Shown: positions 35,176-44,422, counted from the first letter of the stretch. The stretch: DNA of 64,000 nt from Sphingomonas sp. Root710 (GCF_001429065.1 NZ_LMIB01000001.1:1532172-1596171), one strand, 5' to 3'. The notes: a model not told the origin generated them from the letters alone. Numbers and translations: made by a program.

Positions 35176-36183
35176 ATGCGAAATTATACCCGGATCGACG
35201 CCTATTCGCATTTCGCGCCGCTCGCCCTCAATCGGTATCTGGAAAAGGCGATGGGTGGCCCAGGCCCGTTCAGCGCCGTCTTCAAATCGCTTCCCGAAGT
35301 CTATGATGCGCAGGCGCGACTGGCGCTGATGGATCGGCTCGGCGTCGATGCCAATGTTCTTTCACCTATCCCCTGGCTCGAGGTCGTTCCTCCGGTCGCA
35401 AGCAACCCGCACCGCGCCCTGGAGGCATCGGTCATCGGCAACGACGCCCTCGCCGAAGACATCGGCGTCGATCGCGAACGGTTGTTCGGCATCGCCGTCC
35501 TGCCCAGCGCAAATCCCGATGGTGCGGCGGACGAGTTGCGTCGCGCGGTCCGCGAGCTTGGCTTTGTAGGCGGCGTGCTGCCGGTAGGGCCGACCGCGGT
35601 GCCGATGGACGCGCCGTCGCTGGCTCCGATCTTCGCCTGCGCGGAGGAACTGGACGTTCCACTGTGGCTGCATCCCTCGCGCCCGCCCTTCTGGCCCGAC
35701 TATGCGGGCGAGCAGCGCTCCAAATATCAGGAGTGGCAGATCTTCGGTTGGCTGTCCGACACCAGTTCGGCCATGCTGCGCATCGCGTTGTCGGGCGTCT
35801 TCGACCGGCACCCGAAGCTGAAGCTCATCGCCCATCATTGCGGCGCGCTCGTCCCGCTCTACACCACGCGGATCGAAACCGTGTTCCTCACCCAGGCGAA
35901 GATGGGACTGGATATCGGCGCGGTGGTCGAGGCACCATATCTCGATCATCTCCGAAACTTCTATTGCGACACCGCGACCTTCGGCGTGGACACGCCGATG
36001 CTAGCGCGCGCCGCCGAGTTCTTCGGGCCCGAGCGGCTGCTGTTCGGGACCGATGCGCCGATGGATCATGCCGAGGGCATATTCACGCGCAACGCGATCG
36101 CCAGCATCGAAGGCCTGGACGTGTCGCCCGAGACCCGCGCCGACATCCTGGCAGGCAACGCCCGGAAACTGCTGCGGATCTGA
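35176..36183 (+). CDS. Amidohydrolase_2 family protein (ACMSD-like, probable decarboxylase or hydrolase)
   Basis: 335 residues with a TIM-barrel amidohydrolase pattern: DAYSHF near the start (metal motif HxH altered to SHF-type), LWLHPSRPPFWP, LIAHHCGALVPLY (metal His), and LLFGTDAPMDHAEG (metal Asp) near the end. This family holds ACMSD, gamma-resorcylate and 5-carboxyvanillate decarboxylases. The usual first motif HxH reads DAYSHF, so one ligand differs from the textbook form. It heads the catabolic cluster under the shared operator. Substrate unknown. Confidence 0.85.
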   Translation: MRNYTRIDAYSHFAPLALNRYLEKAMGGPGPFSAVFKSLPEVYDAQARLALMDRLGVDANVLSPIPWLEVVPPVASNPHRALEASVIGNDALAEDIGVDRERLFGIAVLPSANPDGAADELRRAVRELGFVGGVLPVGPTAVPMDAPSLAPIFACAEELDVPLWLHPSRPPFWPDYAGEQRSKYQEWQIFGWLSDTSSAMLRIALSGVFDRHPKLKLIAHHCGALVPLYTTRIETVFLTQAKMGLDIGAVVEAPYLDHLRNFYCDTATFGVDTPMLARAAEFFGPERLLFGTDAPMDHAEGIFTRNAIASIEGLDVSPETRADILAGNARKLLRI

Positions 36184-36202
36184 CCGGCCTGTCCCGCGCG
36201 GA

Positions 36203-37504
36203 TCAGACCGGCCGGTCTTCCGGCCGATGGCCGCGCAGCGGCTGAAATCCGAACAGCGCGCCGATGATCATCGTGGTCGGACAGATTGCGAGCATCGCGA
36301 TCTGGAGCGCGAGTTGCTCGCCATGGACCGGCCGCAGATGATCGCTGACCAGCCCGACGAGCAGCGGCCCGATCGACCCGGCCAGCACGCTCTGGATGAT
36401 CACCAGCACCGCCCCGACCGCGCCCTTGGAGCCCGACGGCACATATTCGAGCGCCGCCGCATAGGAGGTGCCGTAGCGTGCCATGATGAAGAAATAGCCG
36501 AAGATGCAGCCCGCGGCGCTAATCGGCAGCGACAGACCCGAGAAGCCGACCACCAGGCAAAGTGCGGAAGCAATCGCCGAAGCCGCCGATATCCGGTTCA
36601 TCCAATCGGGGTCCGAGGACCGCCGCACGAGACGCGCGACCAGCGCCCCGCCCGCCAAACCGCCGACCACACCCGCGACACCGAACGGCACGCCGTTAAG
36701 TGCGGCCACCTGCTCATAGCTGAGGCCATAGTTGCGGATAAAATAGGCGACCGTGAAGGTCGTATTCGCCGCCACGCCGGTGAACACCAGGAAATGCGAC
36801 AGCAGGACCAAGACGAAGGGCCTGTTGCGGCACATTGCGCGAAGGGCGGGGATGACCTTCTCGCGCGGTGCGTCGGCTTGCGCGCCCGCATCCACCGGCG
36901 CCCGGGGTTCCCGGACGAAACGGAACAGGAAAGGCACGAACAGGAGACCGGCGGCGCCCGACACGTAGAATCCCGCGCGCCAGCCCCAAGTCGCGACGAT
37001 CATGCTGAAGATCGGCACCCCGATGCACAGCGAGAGACCGTTGGCGCTGTAGAAGATGCTCATCGCCCAGGGGCGCCGCTTGCTGGGGAAATGGCTGGAG
37101 ATCAGCGACAGCGAGGCAGGTATGCCGCCCGCCTCGCCCATGCCGACCGCCGCCCGCGCGACGAGAAGCTGGGTGTAGCGTTGCGCGAAACCGCACATCA
37201 GCGTGGCGCCAGACCACACCGCGAGGCAGAAGCCGAGCACCCGCCGCGACGCGCCCCGATCGGCCAGTACCGCCAGCGGGATCGCCGCGACGCCATAGGT
37301 CGCGGCATAGGCGAAGCCCGCAAGAATGCTCATCATGGTGTCCGACGCGCCGAATTCGTGCTTGATAGGTTCGAGCACCAGCGACAGCGACGTCCGGTCG
37401 AGCGCGTTGAAGAAATTGGCGATCGTCAGAAGGATGAGCACCGTCCAGGCTTCGCGCCCGACCGGATCCTGAGCCTCGTCATGCGTCCCGCTCACAGTCT
37501 GCAT
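36203..37504 (-). CDS. MFS transporter
   Basis: A 433-residue protein with twelve hydrophobic segments. The N-terminal helix NFFNALDRTSLSLVLEPIK and the loop 2-3 motif LADRGASRRVLG are typical of the spinster/ACS-type branch of the major facilitator superfamily. It probably imports the compound degraded by the surrounding enzymes, but direction and substrate are not shown. It converges on the amidohydrolase gene. Confidence 0.9.
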   Translation of the reverse strand: MQTVSGTHDEAQDPVGREAWTVLILLTIANFFNALDRTSLSLVLEPIKHEFGASDTMMSILAGFAYAATYGVAAIPLAVLADRGASRRVLGFCLAVWSGATLMCGFAQRYTQLLVARAAVGMGEAGGIPASLSLISSHFPSKRRPWAMSIFYSANGLSLCIGVPIFSMIVATWGWRAGFYVSGAAGLLFVPFLFRFVREPRAPVDAGAQADAPREKVIPALRAMCRNRPFVLVLLSHFLVFTGVAANTTFTVAYFIRNYGLSYEQVAALNGVPFGVAGVVGGLAGGALVARLVRRSSDPDWMNRISAASAIASALCLVVGFSGLSLPISAAGCIFGYFFIMARYGTSYAAALEYVPSGSKGAVGAVLVIIQSVLAGSIGPLLVGLVSDHLRPVHGEQLALQIAMLAICPTTMIIGALFGFQPLRGHRPEDRPV

Positions 37505-37555
37505 ATGTTTATCCCGCGTGGATGACGTTGTATGACATGGCCGGGCGGGCGATCA

Positions 37556-38056
37556 TCACGCGTCGCCTCCGGCAGGCCCGATCTTCCGGCGACGTTCGGC
37601 GAGGGCGGCTTCGTACATCGCCTGATTACCTTCCATCCAGCCGACGACCTGCTGGGTGTGAAAGATCTTCCAGTCGTCACCCTCACGCTTCAGCCGGTTG
37701 CGATAGACGCCGATCTGCTTTTGCAGCGGCCCGCCCTCCGCATCCGCGCGGAAATGCTGCGCGTGCAGCGTCGAGACGCATAGCGCCTCGTCACCGTCGA
37801 TCTCGATGTGATGGTTGGCGGCGATATGCTGGGTGGCGTCGAAGCATTCAAAGAAGGGGGGCGAGGTCCGCGCCAGATCGGTCGCCTTGAGCACCCGGTG
37901 GCCGCCCGCGAGCGGATAATCGAAGGTGACCGTCTCCGCGAAGCAGGTGCGGTGGAGCGCCCAGTCGCGGCTGTCGAGCGCGATGGCGAAGCGGTTGACC
38001 ACGTCGGTAATCCTGGCTCGGTCATAAAGCCATTGCAACTTTTCGGCGTCGGTCAT
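37556..38056 (-). CDS. SnoaL/NTF2-like protein 2
   Basis: 166 residues. The ATG at 38056 has an excellent SD (GAGGAGAGGCC); the open frame continues to 38155 but has no RBS there. The pattern LQWLYDRARITDVVNRFAIALDS and VTFDYPLAGG is the SnoaL_4 type related to dehydratases and ring-hydroxylating dioxygenase beta subunits. No alpha subunit is nearby. It is divergent from the SDR, with the second operator copy between them. Confidence 0.82.
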   Translation of the reverse strand: MTDAEKLQWLYDRARITDVVNRFAIALDSRDWALHRTCFAETVTFDYPLAGGHRVLKATDLARTSPPFFECFDATQHIAANHHIEIDGDEALCVSTLHAQHFRADAEGGPLQKQIGVYRNRLKREGDDWKIFHTQQVVGWMEGNQAMYEAALAERRRKIGPAGGDA

Positions 38057-38163
38057 CGGCCTCTCCTCGGGGCGGGGCGTCCGGGGCCCGCCCCCGAAGC
38101 ATATGTCTCTCACGGTCGGTCGACCCAGGGCAAAATTCCTGCCCGGCATCTCCAACCACTAAC

Positions 38164-38181
38164 TTGACAGTACACTGTAAC
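38164..38181. promoter_or_regulatory. Operator copy 2, palindrome ACAGTACACTGT
   Basis: TTGACAGTACACTGTAAC. Read on the minus strand it is GTTACAGTGTACTGTCAA, matching the copy at 35146 except at the central base and one flank. It lies between the divergent SnoaL gene 2 and the SDR gene and overlaps a possible TTGACA -35 box for the SDR. Confidence 0.65.
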
Positions 38182-38281
38182 ATGAACATCATGCAAGCCG
38201 GATTGAACGCAGGCGCGACAGGCCGGAAGGATCGCCTCCTCCCGCCCGCAGCGCGCGAGCGCAAAAAGGGAAGGATGGACC

Positions 38282-39046
38282 ATGGCGGGTCGGCTGGCCG
38301 GAAAGACGTGCATCATCACCGGGACCGGCGGCGCAATGGGCAGCGAAGCCGCGCTCGTCTTCGCCCGGGAAGGTGCGCTGGTCATCGGCTGCGACGTCGA
38401 CGCCGATGCCGCCCAGCAGACGCTTGAGCGCGTCCGCGCCGAGGGCGGCAGGATGGAGTCGCTGCACCCGCTCGACCTTTCGACCCAGGAGAACGCCGCC
38501 GCCCTCGCCGCCTTCGCGCTGTCGCACGGCGGCCGCATCGACGTCCTCTATAATAATGGCGGGGGTGTGCGGATGGCGTGGCTGCCCGACATGTCCGCCG
38601 AGGACTGGTCGTTCACGATCCGCAACGAACTCGACATCATCTTCTTCGCGGTCCGCGCGGTCTGGCCGACCATGGTCGAGCATGGCGGCGGATCGATCAT
38701 CAATGTCGGATCGGTCTCGGGCAAGATCGCTTACAAGGTCCTGCCCGCAGTCGCCCATAGCGCGGCCAAGGGCGGCGTGATCGCGATGTCGAAGCATATG
38801 GCGATGGAGGGCGGGCCGCATGGCATCCGCGTCAATTCGATCAGCCCCGGGCTGGTGCTGACACCCTCCACCGAACGGAAAATGTCCGACCCGGCATGGG
38901 CCGAGGCGATGATCGGCAAGATCATGCTGGCCCGCGCGGGCACCCCCGCCGATGTCGTGCCCGCCGCCGTCTATCTCGCGTCGGATGAGGCGCGCTGGGT
39001 CACCGGCGCCGACTTCGCGATCGATGGCGGCACCACCGCCTGGTAA
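38282..39046 (+). CDS. SDR-family protein with His in place of the catalytic Tyr
   Basis: A 254-residue short-chain dehydrogenase/reductase fold. The cofactor loop TGTGGAMG (residues 14-21) and NVGSVSG are present, and the C-terminal WVTGADFAIDGGTTAW is typical. Two hallmarks are altered. The active-site YxxxK reads H159-S-A-A-K163, and NNAG reads NNGG. The nucleotide codon is CAT, a clear His. Classical SDRs use the Tyr as general acid/base, so this enzyme may use another mechanism or substrate class. It is the first gene of a plus-strand run (SDR, FMN reductase, GST, pirin). Confidence 0.88.
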   Translation: MAGRLAGKTCIITGTGGAMGSEAALVFAREGALVIGCDVDADAAQQTLERVRAEGGRMESLHPLDLSTQENAAALAAFALSHGGRIDVLYNNGGGVRMAWLPDMSAEDWSFTIRNELDIIFFAVRAVWPTMVEHGGGSIINVGSVSGKIAYKVLPAVAHSAAKGGVIAMSKHMAMEGGPHGIRVNSISPGLVLTPSTERKMSDPAWAEAMIGKIMLARAGTPADVVPAAVYLASDEARWVTGADFAIDGGTTAW

Positions 39047-39127
39047 CCGATTCCGCGCCCCTCATCACTCGCTCGCGGCACGGCCCCCCGCCCGGCGCAG
39101 GCATAGCCATCATCACTGGAGACCATC

Positions 39128-39709
39128 ATGGAGAAGCCCCGCATAGCGATCATCATCAGCACGACGCGCGAAGGCCGCTTCGGCCCGTCGGCCGCCGCGT
39201 GGATCGAAGGGCTCGCGGCGCAGCGCGACGACATGGATTTCGCGATCGTCGACCTGCGTGATTATGACCTGCCGCTGTTCGACAGCCGAACCTCGCCGAT
39301 GCGCGCGCCGGTGACGAACCCGGTTGCGCTCGCCTGGCAGGAAGCGATTGCGGGTTTCGACGGATATCTGTTCGTCACAGCGGAATATAATCGCTCGATC
39401 ACCGGCGCGCTCAAGAACGCCCTCGACTGGACCGGGCCCCAGCTGGCGCGCAAGCCCGCGGCCTATCTCGGCTATGGTTCGCTGGGCGCGGCACGCGCTG
39501 TCGAGCATTTGCGGCAGATGTGCGTCGAACTGCAAATGGCGCCGATGCGCTTCGGGGTGCACATCGCCGGGGCCGACGCCAACCAGTTGCTCATCCAGCG
39601 CAAGCCCTTCTCCGAAGTGCCGCTGCCACACCTCGAAGCAGGAGCGAAGGAGCTGTTCGACGAGCTGTCCTGGTGGACCCGGGCGCTGAAGGTGGCGCGA
39701 GCGGCCTGA
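39128..39709 (+). CDS. NADPH-dependent FMN reductase family protein
   Basis: A 193-residue flavodoxin-like protein. Phosphate-binding start IIISTTREGRFGPSAAAWI, the YNRSITGALKNALDW block and GYGSLGAARAVEHLRQM are the family signatures. It reduces FMN or quinones with NAD(P)H, or supplies reduced flavin to a partner oxygenase. The stop overlaps the next ATG (TGATG). Confidence 0.9.
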   Translation: MEKPRIAIIISTTREGRFGPSAAAWIEGLAAQRDDMDFAIVDLRDYDLPLFDSRTSPMRAPVTNPVALAWQEAIAGFDGYLFVTAEYNRSITGALKNALDWTGPQLARKPAAYLGYGSLGAARAVEHLRQMCVELQMAPMRFGVHIAGADANQLLIQRKPFSEVPLPHLEAGAKELFDELSWWTRALKVARAA

Positions 39710-40566
39710 TGCCCGGCAACGACGCCTCGCTGAACCAGCCGCCAGGCTATGTCCCTCCGGCGATTTGGTCCTGGAAGCCCCAGTCCGGCAACCTGAACCG
39801 GCCGGTTTCGGGCGCGACGCACGACAAGGTGCTGCCGGTCGGCAAGCATCCGTTGCAGCTTTATTCGATGGGCACGCCCAATGGGGCGAAGGTAACGATC
39901 CTTTTGGAGGAGCTGCTCGCCGCTGGTCATGCGGGCGCCGAATATGATGCCTGGCTGATCCGGATCGGCGAGGGCGATCAGTTCGGCAGCGGCTTCGTCG
40001 CGATCAACCCCAATTCGAAGATCCCGGCGCTGGTGGATCGCAGCACCGATCCGCCGACTCATCTGTTCGAAAGCGGGTCGATCCTCTTCTACCTCGCGGA
40101 GAAGTTCGGCGCCTTCCTGCCCACCGAGCATTATAGACGGGCGGAAACGATGAACTGGCTGATGTGGCAGATGGGGTCGGCGCCGTTCGTGGGCGGCGGT
40201 TTCGGCCATTTCTATGCCTATGCGCCGATCAAGATCGAATATGCGATCGACCGCTATACGATGGAGACCAAGCGCCAGCTCCATGTCCTCGACACGCATC
40301 TGGCGGACAGGCGCTTCATCGTCGGCGACGAATATACGATCGCGGATATGGCGATCTTTCCCTGGTATGGGGCGATCCTGACCAGTACCTATAATGCGGC
40401 GGAATTCCTGTCGGCGCACGAATATCCCAATCTGCGCCGCTGGGCGGACCGGATCGCCGCGCGCGACGCCGTCAGACGCGGGCGGATCGTCAACCGCCCG
40501 GGCCCGGAAGGCACCACCCTGCTGGAGCGGCATGCCGCCGCTGATTTCGACGCGCTGAACCTTTGA
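39709..40566 (+). CDS. Glutathione S-transferase, YghU (nu-class) like
   Basis: 285 residues starting at ATG 39709, coupled to the FMN reductase by TGATG. The long N-terminal extension and HPLQLYSMGTPNGAKVTILLEELL with GFVAINPNSKIPALVD are characteristic of YghU-type disulfide-bond oxidoreductases; the G-site LFESGSILFYLAEKFG and C-terminal FIVGDEYTIADMAIFPWYG follow. In sphingomonad catabolism, GSTs cleave ether bonds or dehalogenate; here the exact role is unknown. Confidence 0.92.
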   Translation: MPGNDASLNQPPGYVPPAIWSWKPQSGNLNRPVSGATHDKVLPVGKHPLQLYSMGTPNGAKVTILLEELLAAGHAGAEYDAWLIRIGEGDQFGSGFVAINPNSKIPALVDRSTDPPTHLFESGSILFYLAEKFGAFLPTEHYRRAETMNWLMWQMGSAPFVGGGFGHFYAYAPIKIEYAIDRYTMETKRQLHVLDTHLADRRFIVGDEYTIADMAIFPWYGAILTSTYNAAEFLSAHEYPNLRRWADRIAARDAVRRGRIVNRPGPEGTTLLERHAAADFDALNL

Positions 40567-40583
40567 GCGACAGGAGCAAGGCC

Positions 40584-41408
40584 ATGACCACAGCAGATCG
40601 CGGCGTACGGCTGCGGACGCGCGGAACGTCGCTGGGGCCGATCACGCGCCTCGTCAGCCCGGGCGACCTCGGCGAAATATTGAAGCCCTTCGTCTTCCTC
40701 GACCTCGCCGACATCCCGCCCCGGCCCGGCGGCGGCTTCGGCTGGCATCCCCATTCGGGGATCGCCACGCTGACCATCATCATCGACGGCGAGAATGAAT
40801 ATCGAGAGACCACCGGCGCCCATGGCGGCCTCAAGCCCGGCGGCGTCGAGTGGATGGCGTCGGGCAAGGGCGTCTGGCACGCGGCCGCCCCGGTGGGCAG
40901 CAAGAATCTCAAGGGCTTCCAGCTCTGGATGCTGCTGCCGCCCGGACGCGATCTGCTGCCCCCCGCCAGCACCCATTTCGCGGATGCGGCCATCCCGCGG
41001 AAGGATGGCGTCCGGGTCCTGCTCGGGGCCTGGGACGGTCTTACCAGCCCGGTCCCGTCGGCACCGGGCGCGACCCTGCTCGACGCATCGCTCCCGGCCG
41101 GCAAGCGGTGGAGTTTCACGCCGCCGGAAGGCCAGGAGCTATGCTGGCTCGCGATATATGCGGGAAGCCTGCGCTATGGCGACGTGCATGCCACTGCCGG
41201 CGACCTGCTGGTCTTCGAGGACGGCGCCGCGCCGCTGAACTTCGACACGGACGACGGCGCGGGCTTCATCATCGGCTCGGCGCACCGGTCGCCCCATCCG
41301 CTCCATCTCGGCAGCCACTCGGTACATGTATGCGCCGAGGCGCTGGCCCAGGGCGAGGCGGAAATCGCCCGGCTGGGTGCGGAGATGCGGGCAGCAGGGT
41401 TGTTATGA
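40584..41408 (+). CDS. Pirin family protein
   Basis: 274 residues from ATG 40584 (GGAG upstream). Bicupin pattern with the pirin metal motif GWHPHSGIATLTIIIDGE and the later His/Glu pair around GVEWMASGKGVWHA. Some pirins are quercetinases and others bind regulators. It is last in the SDR-FMN reductase-GST run. Confidence 0.92.
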   Translation: MTTADRGVRLRTRGTSLGPITRLVSPGDLGEILKPFVFLDLADIPPRPGGGFGWHPHSGIATLTIIIDGENEYRETTGAHGGLKPGGVEWMASGKGVWHAAAPVGSKNLKGFQLWMLLPPGRDLLPPASTHFADAAIPRKDGVRVLLGAWDGLTSPVPSAPGATLLDASLPAGKRWSFTPPEGQELCWLAIYAGSLRYGDVHATAGDLLVFEDGAAPLNFDTDDGAGFIIGSAHRSPHPLHLGSHSVHVCAEALAQGEAEIARLGAEMRAAGLL

Positions 41409-41449
41409 GGATCGCGGACGGCCAGAGGCCGTCCGCCCCCTCGGCGCCG

Positions 41450-41983
41450 CTAAACCGCCAGCGCGGCGACCGCCGCGCGCTTATTCTCGTCCGTGAAGAT
41501 CTGCTGTGCGATCCGCGCCAGTTCGGGCTCGGTCACGTCGAACAGCGCGCCATTGCCGTCGACCCATTGGAAGTCGTGCTTGATACGATGGATCTTCCAG
41601 TCCTCGCCAGCCTTTGTCAGCCAGAAATCATACCAGCCATATTGGGTGTTGCTGCTTTCGCCATGGTCGGTCGCCTTCCAATGGCGGGCGGTGAAATAAA
41701 CCTTGGCATGGGCGCGCTGCCCATCCAGCGTGATGTCGAAATTACTGTAACTGTGATGCCGCCGCGTCGGCGACAGGAACAGGTCGGCCCAGCGGCACAT
41801 CAGCTTCGTCTCGATCCGCACCTCGGCATGGCCCGTGAGCCGCTCGAAGTTCAGGCTGACCAGCTCGGTGAAACAGGTCAGGTAAGAGTCCCAATCGCCG
41901 GTATCGAGCGAGCGCCCGAAGCGTAGCAGGGTCCTGGTGATGCCGCGCTCTTCCCAGAGAATGGCCTGGCGTTCTGCGTCCAT
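41450..41983 (-). CDS. SnoaL/NTF2-like protein 3
   Basis: A 177-residue SnoaL_4-type protein: GITRTLLRFGRSLDTGDWDSYLTCF, then RRHHSYSNFDITLDG and KVYFTARHWKATDH, then WKIHRIKHDFQW. Related to the gene at 37556 in layout. First after the alpha/beta hydrolase on the minus strand (55 bp gap). Possibly a dehydratase or isomerase on a pathway intermediate. Confidence 0.8.
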   Translation of the reverse strand: MDAERQAILWEERGITRTLLRFGRSLDTGDWDSYLTCFTELVSLNFERLTGHAEVRIETKLMCRWADLFLSPTRRHHSYSNFDITLDGQRAHAKVYFTARHWKATDHGESSNTQYGWYDFWLTKAGEDWKIHRIKHDFQWVDGNGALFDVTEPELARIAQQIFTDENKRAAVAALAV

Positions 41984-42038
41984 AAACGGCTCCCATGCTG
42001 CGGGGCCGCGAGCATGTCATGCCCGCGGCCCGGCAAGT

Positions 42039-42878
42039 TCATTTGCTGAAGAATTCCTCGATCAGGGCGCAGAAAGCCTGGGTCTGCTCGATCATCACCC
42101 AATGGCCGGTCTGGCCGAACATGTGGAGCTGCGACCGGGGAATGGCGTGATGCGCGCGGATGCTCACCTCGGGCGGCACGACGACGTCTTCGCGGCCATG
42201 GATCAGCAGCGCCTCGCATTCGAGCCGGCCCAGTTGCTCTTCGCTGAGCGCCAGAGCATCGATCGACTCCTGGCGAGGCGCCCGGAACATCGAGGCGAAA
42301 GCCGCCTGATAATCGGGGCGCGCGCAGGCGTTGAGGCGGCTGGTGATCAGGTCATCGGTGATGATGCTCTTGTCCCAGGGGAAGAAGCGCATGTGCTCGG
42401 TCATCACCTCGCGGCTCAGCTCATGCTGCCCCCACAGCTTGTCGAGCGCGGGGGTTATCTCGAACGACATCAAGTTCGATCCCATCATCGCGATCCGCTC
42501 CACCCGGGCAGGATCGCGCAGCGCGAGGTGCGTGGCGAGCATGCCGCCGAATGAATTGCCGAGAAACGAGGCGCGCTCGATCCCCAGCGCGTCGAGGAAG
42601 GAGGTGAGGTGCTCGAGCCAATAGTCGAGCGTGTAGTGCGCGCCGGGCTCGAGCTCGGTGAAGCCGAAGCCCGCAATGTCGACGGCGATGGCGCGCGCAT
42701 ATTTCGCGATCTTCGGCAGCACGAGACGCCAGTTCGCATAGGCGCTGACGCCAGGTCCCGAGCCGTGGATCAGGATGATCGGCTTGCCCTCGCCCATTTC
42801 GAGATAATTGGTCTTCAACCCCTTCGCGATCACGGACTTGCCGATCTCCGAAAGCGCGGGTGCGGTCATGTCATTCAT
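42039..42878 (-). CDS. Alpha/beta hydrolase of the meta-cleavage-product hydrolase type
   Basis: A 279-residue hydrolase. Oxyanion HGSGPGVSAYANW, nucleophile Ser in GNSFGG, Asp in HGREDVVVP and His in GQTGHWVMIEQ form the set used by DmpD/XylF/CumD enzymes that split C-C bonds of ring meta-cleavage products. SD AGGAG is strong. No extradiol dioxygenase is in the window, so a ring-cleavage step would have to be encoded elsewhere. Ester hydrolysis is an alternative. Confidence 0.88.
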   Translation of the reverse strand: MNDMTAPALSEIGKSVIAKGLKTNYLEMGEGKPIILIHGSGPGVSAYANWRLVLPKIAKYARAIAVDIAGFGFTELEPGAHYTLDYWLEHLTSFLDALGIERASFLGNSFGGMLATHLALRDPARVERIAMMGSNLMSFEITPALDKLWGQHELSREVMTEHMRFFPWDKSIITDDLITSRLNACARPDYQAAFASMFRAPRQESIDALALSEEQLGRLECEALLIHGREDVVVPPEVSIRAHHAIPRSQLHMFGQTGHWVMIEQTQAFCALIEEFFSK

Positions 42879-42914
42879 TGCCTTCTCCTTGTCGGTATCG
42901 ACATTTTTGGGATG

Positions 42915-43769
42915 TCAGGCGGCCGCGACGAGTTCGGCCTCGTCCACGACCCGGTTGGTCAGCGTGCCAATCCGGTCGATGGTGACCGAGACCTCGTCGC
43001 CCGGGCGCAACCAGCGTTGCGGATTGCTGTTGATCGCGGAACCGAGCGGGGTGCCGAGGGCGATCAGGTCGCCGGGCTCGAGCGGTGCGATGCGCGACAG
43101 ATAGGCGAGCAGCTTCGGCACAGTGAACAGCAGGTCATCGAGCCGGTCGGACTGGACGGTCTCGCCGTTCAGGGTCGTCTTGAGCGACAGCTCGGCGGGA
43201 TCGGCGATCTCGTCGCGTGTCACGATCCAGGGGCCGACCGCGCCCGATCGCCAGAAATTCTTGCCGGGCGTATCCTGCGACGTGTGCCGCTGATAGTCGC
43301 GGACAGACCCGTCATTGTAGCAGCTATATCCGGCGACGTGATCGAACGCATCGGCTTCGGCGATGTGTCGCCCGGCCTTGCCCACGACAACGCACAGCTC
43401 ACCTTCATAATCGAACTGTTCCGACACCGCCGGGCGCACGATCGGCTGGCGATGTCCGACATGCGACGAGGCGAAGCGGGTGAACAGGATCGGGTAGTCC
43501 GGCCGCTCCAGGCCTAGCGTCGCCATCGCCCGCTTGAAGTTCCGTCCGACACAGAAGATGCGGCCCGGATCGGTGACCGGCGGCAACCATTCGATCGCGC
43601 CGCCGGGGAACAGTTCGCCATGCGCGCTCGCGTCCCGGATGCGGTCCGGCTCGGGCAACAGTCCACGGAGGGTCGTGCCGGGAAAGCGGGCCGAGATGTC
43701 GATGATCCCGTCGCCTTCGACCACGCCGAAACCGATGTGCCCCCGATACCGAAAGCTTGCCAACCGCAT
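42915..43769 (-). CDS. Fumarylacetoacetate hydrolase family protein
   Basis: A 284-residue FAH-fold protein. Metal-binding ExE motif in FDYEGELCVVVGK, the catalytic-lid region GYSCYNDGSVRDYQRHTSQD and ALGTPLGSAINSNP are all present. Family members are hydratases, decarboxylases or C-C hydrolases acting after ring cleavage. It lies 36 bp upstream of the alpha/beta hydrolase gene in the same operon (FAH, hydrolase, SnoaL 3). Confidence 0.9.
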   Translation of the reverse strand: MRLASFRYRGHIGFGVVEGDGIIDISARFPGTTLRGLLPEPDRIRDASAHGELFPGGAIEWLPPVTDPGRIFCVGRNFKRAMATLGLERPDYPILFTRFASSHVGHRQPIVRPAVSEQFDYEGELCVVVGKAGRHIAEADAFDHVAGYSCYNDGSVRDYQRHTSQDTPGKNFWRSGAVGPWIVTRDEIADPAELSLKTTLNGETVQSDRLDDLLFTVPKLLAYLSRIAPLEPGDLIALGTPLGSAINSNPQRWLRPGDEVSVTIDRIGTLTNRVVDEAELVAAA

Positions 43770-43901
43770 CCACGAGCCTCCCCACGATCGAGGTCCGGCA
43801 AGTTTTCAAGAGCGCCTTGCCAGCCTCGAAGACGGCGGCTATCATTCCTCTATCATGAATACAACCACTATCAGTGAATTAGTGCTGCAGGAGCAGAGCG
43901 C

Positions 43902-44357
43902 GTGGAAAGATTGACCAAGGACGGCATGGAGCGGTGGATCCGCGACTATTTCGATGCCTGCAATTCGGGTAACGAGGCGCGGATCGCCGCCTATTTCGAA
44001 CCGGACGGTGTCCATTATTTCCCGCCCGGAATGTATGAGGGCCCCTTCGTGGGGGCGGACGTCATCGCCCGCCGCTGGCGCGCCGCCGTGGAGACGCTGG
44101 GCTCCTTCTGGACGGTCGACCATGTGATCTGTGAGCCCGAAACCCGGCGCGCGGTGATCGAATGGACGCATTTCAAGCGGCACAGCAACGTCATGCTGCG
44201 CGGCGACGAATGGTACATCTTCTCCGAACGCGGCCTGATCCAGGAGATCAGGGCCTATTATGCCTCCCCCCAGGACGGCTCGCTGTCGGCGCTCGAACTT
44301 GGCGGGTTCGATTATGCGAGCCGGGGTTATCCGCTGACGGCACCCGAGGACGCCTGA
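43902..44357 (+). CDS. SnoaL/NTF2-like protein 4
   Basis: 151 residues. GTG start at 43902 with AGGAG 9 bp upstream. Layout MERWIRDYFDACNSGNEARI, GVHYFPPGMYEGPFVG and VIEWTHFKRHSN fits the SnoaL polyketide-cyclase-like group. It is divergent from the FAH gene and 65 bp before the aldehyde dehydrogenase, forming a second plus-strand unit. Confidence 0.8.
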   Translation: MERLTKDGMERWIRDYFDACNSGNEARIAAYFEPDGVHYFPPGMYEGPFVGADVIARRWRAAVETLGSFWTVDHVICEPETRRAVIEWTHFKRHSNVMLRGDEWYIFSERGLIQEIRAYYASPQDGSLSALELGGFDYASRGYPLTAPEDA

Positions 44358-44422
44358 GCGCGATTCATAATCTGCGGCCATAGCGACGGGCCCGTGAACA
44401 TATATACAGGATTGAGGAACAT

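Noticed and set aside
36053-37525. Plus-strand ORF of 490 codons over the MFS gene
   Set aside because: The minus strand encodes a complete 12-helix transporter; the plus frame is a charged low-complexity shadow.
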